DNA of 33,313 nucleotides from Candidatus Kuenenia stuttgartensis (GCA_945870505.1 CAMBSN010000029.1:1-33313); one strand, 5' to 3'; counted from the first letter of the stretch, positions 21,586 to 31,875 are shown. The notes: generated by a model not told the origin, from the sequence alone. Translations and numbers: made by a program.

Positions 21586-23816
21586 CGCTCGCAACGGTTC
21601 GTGGCTGCCTGTCCTGGCGTTCCCTCGCCGGCCGCATGCTCGCCGCCATAGCATTGGCCTGGTGGGGGGCTCCCTCGAGCCACGCCCAAACGGTGATTGA
21701 GAAGGCCACGGCACTTCGTGAGGCAGGCCAGTTCGACGAGGCCCTGGGGATGCTGCGAGCCGAACGGGCTGAGATCGAGCGTGTTGACAAGGACGATTGG
21801 CCGCGACTACTCCCGGTCGACGACCTCACGACCGAGATCCTGATCGACCAAGGAGCGGCGGAGGCCGCGGAGACACTTCTCGCCAATAACATTGCCGTTC
21901 GACAACGGCTTGTTGACACCGGCCTTCAACAGTATGGCGTTCAACTCGGAACATCTCTTCTGGCACGGGTACGGTTGCTCACCGTCGCCAAGCGGCTCCC
22001 GGAAGCAGTCGCGGCAGCCCGACAAGCGTTGACCGTCTGTGACAAGGCCGCAGGCCCGCAGAGCCAGGAGGCGAAACAGGCGAGGAAGGCACTCACCGCC
22101 GCAGTGGATGCACTCGACGGATTCCTCGGACCGGCCGACGCCGCGACGCTTGCGGCACGCGATGGAGCCGCCACGACCTTCGCTTCGCTGGGGCTGTTCG
22201 CCGAGGCGATCGAGCAGCGGCGGCAGATCCTTTCCGGCCTCGCAGCGAGTGATGCCGCCGCCAAAGCCGACGTGCTGGCGGCAAATGAGCGACTCTGCCG
22301 GCTCATGATGCTGGGAGGCCGTGCCGACGAGGCGATTCCCATCCTCCAAGAATCGCTCACGGCCGCTGCGCCCGCGACCGCTCCCGCAACCGTCTCAGGG
22401 ATGAGGCTGCTCGGCGAACTCCAGATGGCGACTGATCGGCTCATCGCCGCCGACGCCTCGTTCAAAGCAGTGCTCGAGGCGACGCGGGCGATCGAGCGAT
22501 TTCCAACCTGTGCCTCCTCCAGAGATCGCTTGCACCGCATTCTCATCGCCCAGCGTCGCGCCCCACCCGCTCGCATCCCTGAGGAACTCGATCAGGAGCT
22601 GAAACTCCTGATGAAGCCGACCCCCGAGGAGCGGGCCGCAGCAGTCGAGGGCCTCACCGTTGCCGGCGACATACTTCTTGCTCAGGGTGAAGTGGCGACC
22701 GCGGTCGAGCAACTCTCCAGAGCACTGGCCGTCGCTGCCGCCTTGCAGCCGCCCGCGCCGGAACGGGTGGCCGAGCTTTCCGGCCGGCTGGCCGCGGCCC
22801 ACCTCGCGGCCGGCGATGCCGCGGCAGCGCTGAAAGTTGGCGAGCCGGCGATGGCTGCAGCGGAGCGAGAACTGGGCGCCGGAGATGCCCGCGTGAGCTT
22901 TCTGTGCGTCGTGCTTGCCGACGCGTTACGGCAGGGGGACCAACTCGACAAGGCCGCGGCCATGATCGATGACGCAATCGCCCACGACCTGCCTCGCCCC
23001 GACCGTGCCTGGGAGCAGGCAGTGGTCTCCATCTGTGACCGACTTGCGAGCGGCGAAGCACCGACGGAACTCCGCGACCGCTACGTCGCCGCGCGGGCGC
23101 GGCAGTTCGGTGACCAGCATCCGCATGTCGGCATGGCCTGGAGCCTCTTCGGTGCGGCCCGCCTCGCCGCGGGGGATTGGAGCGGAGCGGTCGATTGCTT
23201 ATCCCGCGCGATCGCCGTCCAGCAGGCCAGTCTCGGAGCAGATCATCCTGAGGTCGCAGCCACCATGGCGTTGCTCGCACATGCCGAGCGGGCCTCCGGC
23301 GAGCCAGCCCGGGCTGCGGAGACGGCTGCCCGGGCCGTTGCTGCCTGGGAGCGCATCGCAGGGCCGAATCATCCCGGAACATTGGCGGCGGCCGACGTGC
23401 TGGTGTCGGCACGGCTCCCGGCAGGCGACATGACTGGCGTCGAGGAACTCCTGAAGCGACTCAGCGACGCGGAGTCGAATTCCGATCCTGTTCTGCGAGC
23501 CGGGCACCTCGTGCGGCTGGCCGGCATCTCTATCCGGAAGGACAAGGCAGCCGCCCAGGCGCATCTGCAAACCGCAATGACACTCCCCTGCTGGGAACCG
23601 GATGCCGTCTCTCGCGCTGCCGACCGCCAGCGACTGGCGTTCACCGCCGCCCGCGCTGCCTACACCTACAAACTCCTTGACGAATCGACGCAAAGCGAAG
23701 ACTCCCTTCGCAGGGCCCGCTCCCTGGCCCTGAAGGCCGAGAACTCCCGACAACTGCTCGAGCAGCTCGAGAAACTTGCCGCTGACGGCGTTGATCCAGC
23801 CGCCGTCTCCCGCTAA
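21582..23816 (+). CDS. Secreted TPR-repeat protein
   Basis: This is a 744-residue protein with an N-terminal signal peptide (hydrophobic MLAAIALAWWGAPSSHAQ, probable cleavage after AQ). The rest is almost entirely helical TPR-like repeats. The clearest are kinesin-light-chain-type units at about residues 510-610, with paired DQHPHVG, ADHPEVA and PNHPGTL motifs. Earlier units (EKATALREAGQFDEALGML and AATTFASLGLFAEAIEQRRQ) are more diverged. ATG 21582 overlaps the stop of the H-X9-DG pseudopilin, so it belongs to the pseudopilin operon and ends it. A periplasmic scaffold for the pseudopilus or its cargo is a reasonable inference, not shown. Confidence 0.8.
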   Translation: MTLATVRGCLSWRSLAGRMLAAIALAWWGAPSSHAQTVIEKATALREAGQFDEALGMLRAERAEIERVDKDDWPRLLPVDDLTTEILIDQGAAEAAETLLANNIAVRQRLVDTGLQQYGVQLGTSLLARVRLLTVAKRLPEAVAAARQALTVCDKAAGPQSQEAKQARKALTAAVDALDGFLGPADAATLAARDGAATTFASLGLFAEAIEQRRQILSGLAASDAAAKADVLAANERLCRLMMLGGRADEAIPILQESLTAAAPATAPATVSGMRLLGELQMATDRLIAADASFKAVLEATRAIERFPTCASSRDRLHRILIAQRRAPPARIPEELDQELKLLMKPTPEERAAAVEGLTVAGDILLAQGEVATAVEQLSRALAVAAALQPPAPERVAELSGRLAAAHLAAGDAAAALKVGEPAMAAAERELGAGDARVSFLCVVLADALRQGDQLDKAAAMIDDAIAHDLPRPDRAWEQAVVSICDRLASGEAPTELRDRYVAARARQFGDQHPHVGMAWSLFGAARLAAGDWSGAVDCLSRAIAVQQASLGADHPEVAATMALLAHAERASGEPARAAETAARAVAAWERIAGPNHPGTLAAADVLVSARLPAGDMTGVEELLKRLSDAESNSDPVLRAGHLVRLAGISIRKDKAAAQAHLQTAMTLPCWEPDAVSRAADRQRLAFTAARAAYTYKLLDESTQSEDSLRRARSLALKAENSRQLLEQLEKLAADGVDPAAVSR

Positions 23817-23865
23817 CGCGGGTCACGCTTGAACCGTGCCCCAAGCCCGATGAGAGCTGGGAAGG

Positions 23866-23890
23866 CACACAGGTTGACAACCTGTGCTAC
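23866..23890 (-). repeat. REP hairpin
   Basis: On the plus strand this reads CACACAGGTTGAC then AACCTGTGCTAC, i.e. a GTAG-headed palindrome on the minus strand. It lies 50 bp after the TPR gene and 12 bp before the terminal-inverted-repeat element. Confidence 0.8.
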
Positions 23891-23902
23891 GAGAGACCGC
23901 GA

Positions 23903-24032
23903 GGGGCTGCCCGTGCCCGAGAGCCGGCGTTGCTGACAAGCGCAGCCATGGATGGCGGAGCGAAGTCAGCATCGAGAGAGCGAAAGCCTGGAAGGCCGCA
24001 GCGAACGTCCGGCGATGGGCATGGGCAGCCCC
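23903..24032 (-). repeat. Terminal-inverted-repeat element, copy 2
   Basis: The ends are GGGGCTGCCCGTGCCCG (23903-23919) and TGGGCATGGGCAGCCCC (24016-24032), matching over 15 of 17 positions. Relative to copies 1 and 3 the interior is reversed (AGTCAGCATCGAGAGAGCGA here against TCGCTCGCTCGATGCTGACT in copy 3). It is flanked on both sides by REP units, between two convergent genes. Confidence 0.8.
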
Positions 24033-24055
24033 GAGCCCAGTGCGAACCGAGAAGC

Positions 24056-24080
24056 CACACAGGTTGACAACCTGTGCTAC
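24056..24080 (-). repeat. REP hairpin
   Basis: The same 25 bases as the REP at 23866, in the same orientation, on the other side of the terminal-inverted-repeat element. It lies 28 bp from the stop of the minus-strand gene at 24109. Confidence 0.8.
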
Positions 24081-24108
24081 GAGAAGTGGCGACGGCGCGC
24101 CACCCGGA

Positions 24109-25518
24109 TCAGGGGGCGATGCCGGGAAGCGCCGTGGCGTCGAGCGCTCCGCGGAGCCGTCTGGCGGCCGTGTCCGCAGCGTCGGATCGCGGGAGCGACT
24201 CCTCGAGTTCTGCTCGTTGCCGTTGGAGTCGTGACGAGAGGCTCGCGAGGAAGGCACGCAGGGGATGCTTCTCCAGGAACGGCAGGCTGGCCGCCCGAGC
24301 GAGCGTTTTCGATACCTCATGGAGTACGGATTGAGACCTCTCGTTCTCGCCGGAGGCATTCCACTGCCGGGCCTGCTCGAGCGTGGCATCCACGTCGAGG
24401 AGGAGTGGCCAGAACAAGTCGGGGTGAGCATCGGGATTGGGGTTCCTCCGCAGCACCGCTACCTCCCGCTGGAGTTCCATGGCCCTGGCAAAATCCTCGC
24501 GAGCGCGAGCCAGGTCGCCAGTCTCTTTCATGGCGGTGCCGCGGTTGACCAGCAGTTCGGACTCCATCAGGGCGGCCTCGATTCGGGCATCCCCCCTCAG
24601 CCCAGCGGCGCCCGTCGGACTCACGGCGGTGACCACCTCGTCGAGGGCGACGGTCGCCTTCTTAAACTGGTCGAGGGCATCCTGCAGGAGCGCTGTTCGA
24701 ATTTCGCTGGCGCCTACATCCGCGGCGACTTTGCTGCCAGGCCCCAACCAGTCGCGAACAGGGTCGGATTCCAACACCTCGATCGGCATCCGACTGAGTT
24801 CGAGCGACGTGATGCCGGCGATCATTGCGGGCCGTACCTTCCCTGCGACCGCCCTGCTATACGGTGACGCAAGTACGGCCGGCCCGCCCTTCTCAAACCG
24901 CTCGGCGAGTGATTCGCGACCATCCGCGGCGATTCTTTTCAACACTTTGAGTTCCCCGAGCCAGCGGGCAACGTCATCGACGGGTTGACTCGCCAAAGCC
25001 GCAGAGGCCTCTTCGACCTGGCGGCCAGTGAGATTTGCATATCGCATGCGGTAGGGGATCACCAACGATCGCATATCCACCAAATCGACGCCGCTCACTT
25101 CAAGCATGACCATCTGTGAGGCAACCGCTGTGCCTGCCTTCCGAGCCTCCAGCGACAGCAACCTCTGGAAATCGCCGTCCTTGTAGGCGCGGTAGGCTTC
25201 GGTGAAGGCATCGTCCGCCGCATCGAATTCGACAAGCCGAAGCTGGGCAAGCCCACGCCGCGTCAGCGCCCTGATGTGTTCGATGCTCCGCGGCAGAAAG
25301 TCGGGGGCCCTGCGTTTGGGCTTCACCGTCACGGCGATCTCGTCCGCGATGCGGGCCGCCTCGCGATAGTCACCGGCGGTCAACAGCGCGTCGAGCGCCG
25401 CCCAGTCTGGTTTCTTCTCCGCGGCCGGCGGCTCGGCAGACTGCATGGAACCACCAGCAAACACCATGACCCCGACAAGCATGCCGGCAGCTGTGATCCG
25501 CGAACAGATTCGTGGCAC
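24109..25518 (-). CDS. Secreted helical-repeat (TPR-like) protein
   Basis: This is a 469-residue protein, convergent with the pseudopilin operon. The N-terminus MPRICSRITAAGMLVGVMVFAGGSMQSAEPP looks like a signal peptide. The remainder is alpha-helical with TPR-like pairs, e.g. ALLTAGDYREAARIADEIAV and GDLARAREDFARAMELQREV. I do not recognise a catalytic domain. The start was set at GTG 25518, with GGGAG about seven bases upstream; an upstream ATG is out of frame and the first in-frame ATG would cut into the signal peptide. It may be functionally tied to the TPR protein encoded opposite it, but only proximity suggests this. Confidence 0.7.
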   Translation of the reverse strand: MPRICSRITAAGMLVGVMVFAGGSMQSAEPPAAEKKPDWAALDALLTAGDYREAARIADEIAVTVKPKRRAPDFLPRSIEHIRALTRRGLAQLRLVEFDAADDAFTEAYRAYKDGDFQRLLSLEARKAGTAVASQMVMLEVSGVDLVDMRSLVIPYRMRYANLTGRQVEEASAALASQPVDDVARWLGELKVLKRIAADGRESLAERFEKGGPAVLASPYSRAVAGKVRPAMIAGITSLELSRMPIEVLESDPVRDWLGPGSKVAADVGASEIRTALLQDALDQFKKATVALDEVVTAVSPTGAAGLRGDARIEAALMESELLVNRGTAMKETGDLARAREDFARAMELQREVAVLRRNPNPDAHPDLFWPLLLDVDATLEQARQWNASGENERSQSVLHEVSKTLARAASLPFLEKHPLRAFLASLSSRLQRQRAELEESLPRSDAADTAARRLRGALDATALPGIAP

Positions 25519-25611
25519 CGCGGTGCTCCCATGGCTCTTGAAGAGGGCTCCCGTCAGTATTCTACGAGGGCCTGGGCACCGCCAAGCAATCGGCCCCCGG
25601 TCACCGGCACG

Positions 25612-26742
25612 TCAGCGAATCGCTGGGTCGTGCGGCTCGTCGAATGGGCCCTCGAGAATCGCGTCGGGCTGGTCGCGGCGGCCGTCGGGGCCGATCACCA
25701 CCTTCGCCTGCCGCAGGATCTCGTCTGGCACCCGCCAGCGGGCTCGGTCGTAGCCGGGTGCCTCGAGGTTCACGGTCAGCCGCGGCGGGATCGCCTTCGA
25801 CGTCTCACCAATGGGAATCGTCGCCGGATTCGCACCCGCCAGGATGTCGCCCGCCGTCCGCCCTGCGAGCAGCCCCACCTCGTGGAAGTCGTAGCCGACG
25901 TCGAAGAGCGTGCCGCGGTCGGGAGCACCAGGAGTGACCGTAAACACGGGCAGCCCCGCCTTGGCGGCGGTGGCGACAACGGAGTCCGCGACGCTCATCA
26001 CCGTCGTGTCGCCCGGTATGTAGATCACCTCCGCTCCGCGGGCGATCGTGGACTGGAGTGCCTCAACCACGCCCGATGAGTTCTCCACCGCCGCCTCCAG
26101 GAGCTCCAGCTTTCGCGCCTCGCACGCGGCACGGGTGAGCTCCATGTATCGCCGCGAGTTGCTTTCTGCCGGGTTGTGAGCCACGCCAACCCGCTTCACG
26201 GTCGGCGCGATCGCCTGCAGGAGCCGAAAGGTCGCTTCCACCGGCGACAGGCTGCCGTAGCCCACGAGGTGCGACGGGTGGACGAGCAGGTCGCGACGGT
26301 CGAGCCCGACGCCGGCCGAAAAGGGATCGGCCACCGCCGCAAATACGTGCGCTAGCCGCTGACCTTCGCGACGTCCCCGTTCGTTCGCCGTCGCCAGTGC
26401 CTGCAGCGACGGCGTGCTCGACGTGAGCGCCATGTCGAAGGCGCCGCCGACGATCTCCCGGGCGATCGCATTGGCCTGGGCAAGGTCGCCTTCGGCGTTG
26501 TAGCGGCGGATCGTCACGGTCTTGCCATCCACAAAGCCCTTCTCCGCGAGGCCGTCGAACATGCCACGAATGGCGTCGTCGAGCACTGGCGTGCTCACCT
26601 GCTGAAGCACGGCCACGGCGGGCACGCTCCGCCGCGACGACGCCTGGTCGGTCGCCAGCAGCAGGCCCGAGGCGATGCCCAGCACCAGCACGAGGGGCAG
26701 CCAGCGGCGGATCGCTTTGAGAAGCGGCGAGTGGTCAATCAT
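25612..26742 (-). CDS. ABC importer substrate-binding protein (TrpX/COG2984-like)
   Basis: This 376-residue periplasmic binding protein is of the ABC_sub_bind type. An N-terminal hydrophobic anchor (WLPLVLVLGIASGLLLA) has no lipobox Cys, so it may be membrane-tethered or cleaved. Typical family features are VAVLQQVSTPVLDDAIRGMF, the FVDGKTVTIRRYNAEGD region, GVAHNPAESNSRRYMELTR and GYDFHEVGLLAGRTAGDIL. GAGG precedes ATG 26742. It follows its permease and ATPase genes on the same strand, but 269 bp of tandem repeats lie between. Homologous systems transport tryptophan or unidentified solutes; here the nearby thiC makes a thiamine-related ligand worth considering (inference). Confidence 0.8.
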   Translation of the reverse strand: MIDHSPLLKAIRRWLPLVLVLGIASGLLLATDQASSRRSVPAVAVLQQVSTPVLDDAIRGMFDGLAEKGFVDGKTVTIRRYNAEGDLAQANAIAREIVGGAFDMALTSSTPSLQALATANERGRREGQRLAHVFAAVADPFSAGVGLDRRDLLVHPSHLVGYGSLSPVEATFRLLQAIAPTVKRVGVAHNPAESNSRRYMELTRAACEARKLELLEAAVENSSGVVEALQSTIARGAEVIYIPGDTTVMSVADSVVATAAKAGLPVFTVTPGAPDRGTLFDVGYDFHEVGLLAGRTAGDILAGANPATIPIGETSKAIPPRLTVNLEAPGYDRARWRVPDEILRQAKVVIGPDGRRDQPDAILEGPFDEPHDPAIR

Positions 26743-27011
26743 GTCGAGGCCTCATAAGGGGCTCTGTGAGCCTTGCACGGTAGTTTGTACAAGCCCAACG
26801 CCGTGAGGCGTGGGGCAAACCACCAACGAACGCCGTGTCCAACGTCGTTCGCCCGCGGCCTTACGGCCGGTCGGCTTACACGGCTGCCGTACAAGCCCAA
26901 CGCCGTGAGGCGTGGGGTGAACCACCAACGAACGCCGTGCCCAGCGTCGTTCGCCCGCGGCCTTACGGCCGGTCGGCTTACACCAAGCATGAGGATCATG
27001 CGTGAACCACT
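26743..27011. other. Spacer inside the ABC importer operon, filled by repeats
   Basis: This 269-bp gap between the ATPase and substrate-binding genes consists mainly of two tandem 102-bp units (26787-26982). The remaining bases around 26743-26786 carry the GAGG ribosome-binding site of the substrate-binding gene. No separate gene is supported. Confidence 0.6.
26787..26982 (+). repeat. 102-bp tandem repeat, two units
   Basis: Units begin GTACAAGCCCAACGCCGTGA at 26787 and 26889, a period of exactly 102 bp. Each unit has two short palindromes, GCCGTGAGGC and CGGCCTTACGGCCG, separated by CACCAACGAACGCCGTG. The same unit appears in the opposite orientation at 31694-31875. Because 102 is a multiple of three, it keeps long frames open, but no protein is supported. 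Confidence 0.85.
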
Positions 27012-27824
27012 TCAGACATAGAGGTCGGCGAGCGTGCGGGCGGCGGCATCATCGAGCTGATCGGCGCGCCGCAGGGCATCGAACCGGTCGGCGAGGTCAT
27101 CGGGCGTGAGCCGCCGCTTGGCCGGCCCCTCGACGTCGAGTTCGATGCGGCCGCGGTGCACGAGGATCAGCCGATCGCCGAGTGAGGCGGCCTGGGCGAG
27201 CGAGTGGGTGACCATCAGCGCCGTCAACCGTCCCTCGCGGATCAGGCCGGCGGTGGCCTGGACGACGCGGTCGGCAGCGGCAGGGTCGAGGGCGGCGGTG
27301 TGCTCGTCGAGGAGCAGCAGTTCGGGCCGATGCCACGTCGCCATCAGGAGCGTCACGATCTGCCGTTGGCCACCCGACATCGATCCGATCGACTGATCGA
27401 GCCGCTGCTCGAGCCCCGGCACGATGCGGGCCAGTCGCGACGCCGCCTCCTCGCGAAGCCGCCGGTCGGTGGCCCAGCCAAATCCGGGGAAGCGGCCGCG
27501 GCAGGCGGCGACGGCCAGGTTTTCCAGCACCGTGAGCGACCCTGCGGTGCCGGCCCGTGGATCCTGAAACACCCGGCCGATCAGTCCGGCGCGGGCATGC
27601 TGCGACCAGTCGGTGATGTCGTGGCCGGCCAGCCGGACGCGGCCCGACGAGAGCCGCACCGTGCCCGCGATCGATCCCTGGAGCGTGCTCTTCCCTGAGC
27701 CGTTGGTGCCGATCACGACCACGAACTGCCCCGCCGGAACGTGCAACGACACGCCATCCACGGCCCGCACCACGGGCCCGCCCGCGGACTGGAACTGCAC
27801 GGTCGCGTTGTCGAGATCGAGCAC
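27012..27824 (-). CDS. ABC importer ATPase (TrpZ/COG1101-like)
   Basis: This is a 270-residue ATP-binding subunit. Walker A GTNGSGKST (39-47), signature MSGGQRQ, Walker B LLLLDEHTAALD and the His switch in LMVTHSLAQA are intact. The unusual Walker B tail EHTAALD (rather than EPT) is typical of the COG1101 branch. The start is GTG 27824, one base after the permease TGA, with GGAAG upstream in the permease gene. It works with the permease at 27826-28728 and presumably the binding protein at 25612-26742. Confidence 0.88.
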   Translation of the reverse strand: MLDLDNATVQFQSAGGPVVRAVDGVSLHVPAGQFVVVIGTNGSGKSTLQGSIAGTVRLSSGRVRLAGHDITDWSQHARAGLIGRVFQDPRAGTAGSLTVLENLAVAACRGRFPGFGWATDRRLREEAASRLARIVPGLEQRLDQSIGSMSGGQRQIVTLLMATWHRPELLLLDEHTAALDPAAADRVVQATAGLIREGRLTALMVTHSLAQAASLGDRLILVHRGRIELDVEGPAKRRLTPDDLADRFDALRRADQLDDAAARTLADLYV

Positions 27825-27825
27825 G

Positions 27826-28728
27826 TCAGGGCTTCCTTCGTGAGCCGAGGAACCGGGGCGCGACGAGCGCCGCGAGCACGACGGCGGCCGTGGCCGCCTT
27901 GAGCCAGTCGGGATCGAGGCCGGCGCGGAGGGCCGTCGCCACCAGCAGCCGGAAGGTCACGCTCCCCGCCGCCGCCGCGGCGAGCGCCGTGCCGAGGCCG
28001 GCTGCCCCCACGAGGGCATTCCCCAGAAACACGCTCGCCATGCCCCACACGACCATGCCGATGCCCATCTGCACGTCGGCGAATCCCTGGTACTGCGCCA
28101 CCAGGCTGCCGGCCGCCGCCGTGAGCGAGTTGGAGATCGCGAGTCCACCGACCGTCAGCAAGCCGGTGTCGCGGCCGAGCGCCCTGGCCATCGTCGGCGT
28201 GTCGCCCCCGGCCCGCATCGCCGTGCCCAGCCGCGTGCGGAAGAAGATGTAGAGCACCGTGGCGGCGGCGGCGACGACCAGCAGCACGAACCCGGTGCGG
28301 GCCATCTCACCCGCCAGCGTGCGATCAACGCCCGCCCGAGCGAGCACCGGACCCACCGTCCGTTCGACCGCGTCGAACAGCGTGGTCACCTTGCCGAGCG
28401 GCACATTGCTGCGGCCCAACACCACCAGGTTCACGCTCGCCAACGCCGTGCTCACGAGGATGCCCGAGAGTAGCGGCTCGACCCCGAGGAAGGCGTGAAT
28501 CACTGCCGTCGTCGCACCAGCTGCGGCGCCCGCCGCCATGCCGGCCAGCGTGGCCACGACCGGGTCGTAGCCGGCCACCATCAGCCCCGCCGCCACGACG
28601 GCCCCCAGCGTGAACGACCCGTCGGTGGTGATGTCGGGAAACGAAAACAGGCGATAGCTCACGAACACGCCCAGCGCCACCAGCGCGAGCGCCAGGCCAA
28701 ACGTCCAGGTGGAGAGGAGCGTGATCAT
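27826..28728 (-). CDS. ABC importer permease (TrpY/COG4120-like)
   Basis: This is a 300-residue membrane protein of the BPD_transp_2-like permease group. About eight hydrophobic segments are visible. The opening WTFGLALALVALGVFVSYRL and the following FPDITTDGSFTLGAVV are characteristic of COG4120, as is the GAMRAGGD-like loop TAMRAGGDTPTMARALG. Its ATG (28728) overlaps the TGA of the STAS-domain gene, so translation of the importer is coupled to that gene. Its stop is one base before the ATPase start. Confidence 0.88.
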   Translation of the reverse strand: MITLLSTWTFGLALALVALGVFVSYRLFSFPDITTDGSFTLGAVVAAGLMVAGYDPVVATLAGMAAGAAAGATTAVIHAFLGVEPLLSGILVSTALASVNLVVLGRSNVPLGKVTTLFDAVERTVGPVLARAGVDRTLAGEMARTGFVLLVVAAAATVLYIFFRTRLGTAMRAGGDTPTMARALGRDTGLLTVGGLAISNSLTAAAGSLVAQYQGFADVQMGIGMVVWGMASVFLGNALVGAAGLGTALAAAAAGSVTFRLLVATALRAGLDPDWLKAATAAVVLAALVAPRFLGSRRKP

Positions 28729-29984
28729 GCCGTCGCCTCCCGGCTACGGAGATCCAGCGGCGCGAACCACACACCACCGCGGGCCAACTCCGACCGGCCA
28801 CTCCCGAGCACCGGATGCGGATCGGCGACGAGGTGCAGCACGGCTAGCGGCGTGGAGGCGGCGAGATCGGCCACGGTCGCCGGGAGATCGAGGCCACCAC
28901 GGCGCAGCGGCCGATACGGAAACACGACGGCATGGCAGTGGCTGGAAAAGCCGCGGTCCGGCACCGGCCGCACAAAGTCGGCGAGCAGCCCGGATCCGCT
29001 CCCGCGGGTGACGACGCCGGCGATCACCGCCGTGTGCCTGGCATAGACCGGCTCGCGCGAAAAGCTCAGCCACGTGGCGGTGACGTCCCGCGATCTGGCC
29101 ACCGGAGTGTCGCCTTCGCGAGCCTCCGCCAGCGGACGAATCAGTTCCGCCCCCACTAGGCCGTGAACCTCGCCGGCAACCACGAGGGCGATCGTGGTCG
29201 CATCGGTCTGCGCGAGCACCGCCTCGATCAGGTCGTCGAGCCGGACGAACGGCTCATCCCCGGCGGGCTCAAACCCGGCGCGTCCGGTAGGAATGCCCTC
29301 CCAGATCAGGCCAGACAACACGTTCACTTCGGCCAACAGGTCGCCTGTCGGCACGATGTAGTCGATCGCGGCGTGCGGCTGCGGCGGCCGGTGAAACACC
29401 GCACCCGCAATGGCCGCCATCTCGCCGGCCCGCGCCGCGGCCGCCTGCCCGTCGGCGAGCGACGCTAGCCCCAGCCCGCAGCCGTGCCGCGACAGCGGTC
29501 GCGCCACGCCCTGGGCGGTTCGCCCGGCGACAGCGTCGTTCGGCCGTCCCAGAATCTCCCCACGCACACCGGCCCCTGCAGGCCGCTCGACGCCGAGCAG
29601 TTTGACCGTGCCGCACGTCACGTCGGCCGCCACCGGCGCAGCGTGGGCCGGCACGGGCTGCTCGGCTCGTGGCGGCTGACCCTCCATGAGAATCGGCGTG
29701 AGCCGCGTGAGGTCGAGCACCCGCTTCACCACGGGGCTCGCTCGCCGGATGAAGCAGCTGGCCCCGGCCGCCTTCGCCGACCGCTGGGTCTCGAACAAAC
29801 CGCGAATCCCGGCCGAACTCAAGAAAGTCGTGGCGTCGAGATCAAGCCGGATCGCGTGGTATCCGCGGCGGAGTTCGTCGGCCACCGCGCCGGCCAGTTC
29901 ATCGCCGGTCTCGGCATCGAGGCGACCCGTGCAGACGAGCACCACGACGCCGTCGTGCTCGACCCGTTCGATGCTGAGGTCCAT
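28725..29984 (-). CDS. STAS-domain protein with unassigned C-terminal domain
   Basis: This is a 419-residue cytoplasmic protein. Residues 1-95 form a STAS (anti-sigma-factor-antagonist-like) domain: VLVCTGRLDAETGDELAGAV, then LDATTFLSSAGIRGLFETQ with the Ser that is phosphorylated in SpoIIAA-like proteins. Residues about 115-419 form a second domain I do not recognise; it is rich in GCGLGLASLADGQ-type Gly/Ala turns and lacks the Asp ligands of a PP2C phosphatase. The start is ATG 29984, with a GTG at 29996 as alternative. It lies 33 bp after thiC and overlaps the permease start by four bases, implying a regulatory role for the operon (inference). Confidence 0.7.
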   Translation of the reverse strand: MDLSIERVEHDGVVVLVCTGRLDAETGDELAGAVADELRRGYHAIRLDLDATTFLSSAGIRGLFETQRSAKAAGASCFIRRASPVVKRVLDLTRLTPILMEGQPPRAEQPVPAHAAPVAADVTCGTVKLLGVERPAGAGVRGEILGRPNDAVAGRTAQGVARPLSRHGCGLGLASLADGQAAAARAGEMAAIAGAVFHRPPQPHAAIDYIVPTGDLLAEVNVLSGLIWEGIPTGRAGFEPAGDEPFVRLDDLIEAVLAQTDATTIALVVAGEVHGLVGAELIRPLAEAREGDTPVARSRDVTATWLSFSREPVYARHTAVIAGVVTRGSGSGLLADFVRPVPDRGFSSHCHAVVFPYRPLRRGGLDLPATVADLAASTPLAVLHLVADPHPVLGSGRSELARGGVWFAPLDLRSREATA

Positions 29985-30017
29985 GGTGCAGTCCACCGCC
30001 GGCCGGAACTGGCCGCG

Positions 30018-31415
<1,398 letters not shown>

Positions 31416-31444
31416 TCACATCGTGGCGTCCCGTACCGTCGCCA

Positions 31445-31500
31445 GTAGCACAGGTTTTCAACCTTTGGGCCCCGAAGTAGCACAGGTTTTCAACCTGTGA
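31445..31500 (+). repeat. Two tandem REP hairpins
   Basis: GTAGCACAGGTTTTCAACCT occurs at 31445 (3' arm decayed to TTGGG) and at 31477 (intact stem, ending GTG at 31499). Both are in the same orientation with a 32-bp period. The next element starts 13 bases further on. Confidence 0.8.
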
Positions 31501-31512
31501 GCCCCACCGCTC

Positions 31513-31668
31513 GGGGCTGCCCACGCCCGTCGCCGGACGCTCGCTGCGGCCTTCCAGGCCTTCGCTCGCTCGATGCTGACTTCGCTTCGCCGGGCACCGA
31601 TCCGCCGCAGGCGGATTGGTCGTGGCTGCGCTCGTCAGCAACGCCGGCTCCCGGGCATGGGCAGCCCC
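31513..31668 (+). repeat. Terminal-inverted-repeat element, copy 3
   Basis: The ends GGGGCTGCCCACGCCCG (31513-31529) and CGGGCATGGGCAGCCCC (31652-31668) pair over 15 of 17 positions as Watson-Crick. It is longer than the others (156 bp) because of an extra internal ATCCGCCGCAGGCGGAT palindrome near 31603. Its interior matches the reverse complement of copy 2 closely. Confidence 0.8.
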
Positions 31669-31693
31669 TCGCTGATTCCGGCGTCGCGTGTGA

Positions 31694-31875
31694 AAGCCGA
31701 CCGGCCGTAAGGCCGCGGGCGCATGACGCTGGACACGGCGCCTGGTGGCGGTTCGCCCCACGCCTCACGGCGTTGGGCTTGTACGGCAGCCGAGTAAGCC
31801 GACCGGCCGTGAGGCCGCGGGCGTCCCCCACGCGAGAGCCTGCTTCAAGCCGACCGGCCGTGAGGCCGCCCGTCG
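31694..31875 (-). repeat. 102-bp repeat units, inverted relative to the 26787 copy
   Basis: AAGCCGACCGGCCGT-type unit starts lie at 31694, 31796 and 31847, i.e. steps of 102 and then 51 bp, so the last unit is half-length. The first unit contains CACGCCTCACGGCGTTGGGC, the reverse complement of the 26787 repeat. The tract ends close to the stop codon of the cytochrome gene. Confidence 0.8.

Noticed and set aside
22499..22518. REP-like fragment TTCCAACCTGTGCCT inside the TPR gene
   Set aside because: Only half a stem without the GTAG head; it encodes part of a continuous helical protein and is probably coincidence.
26739..26999. 86-codon frame (and an 82-codon frame on the other strand) across the 102-bp repeats
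   Set aside because: Both are open only because the period is a multiple of three; they lack ribosome-binding sites and a plausible protein composition.
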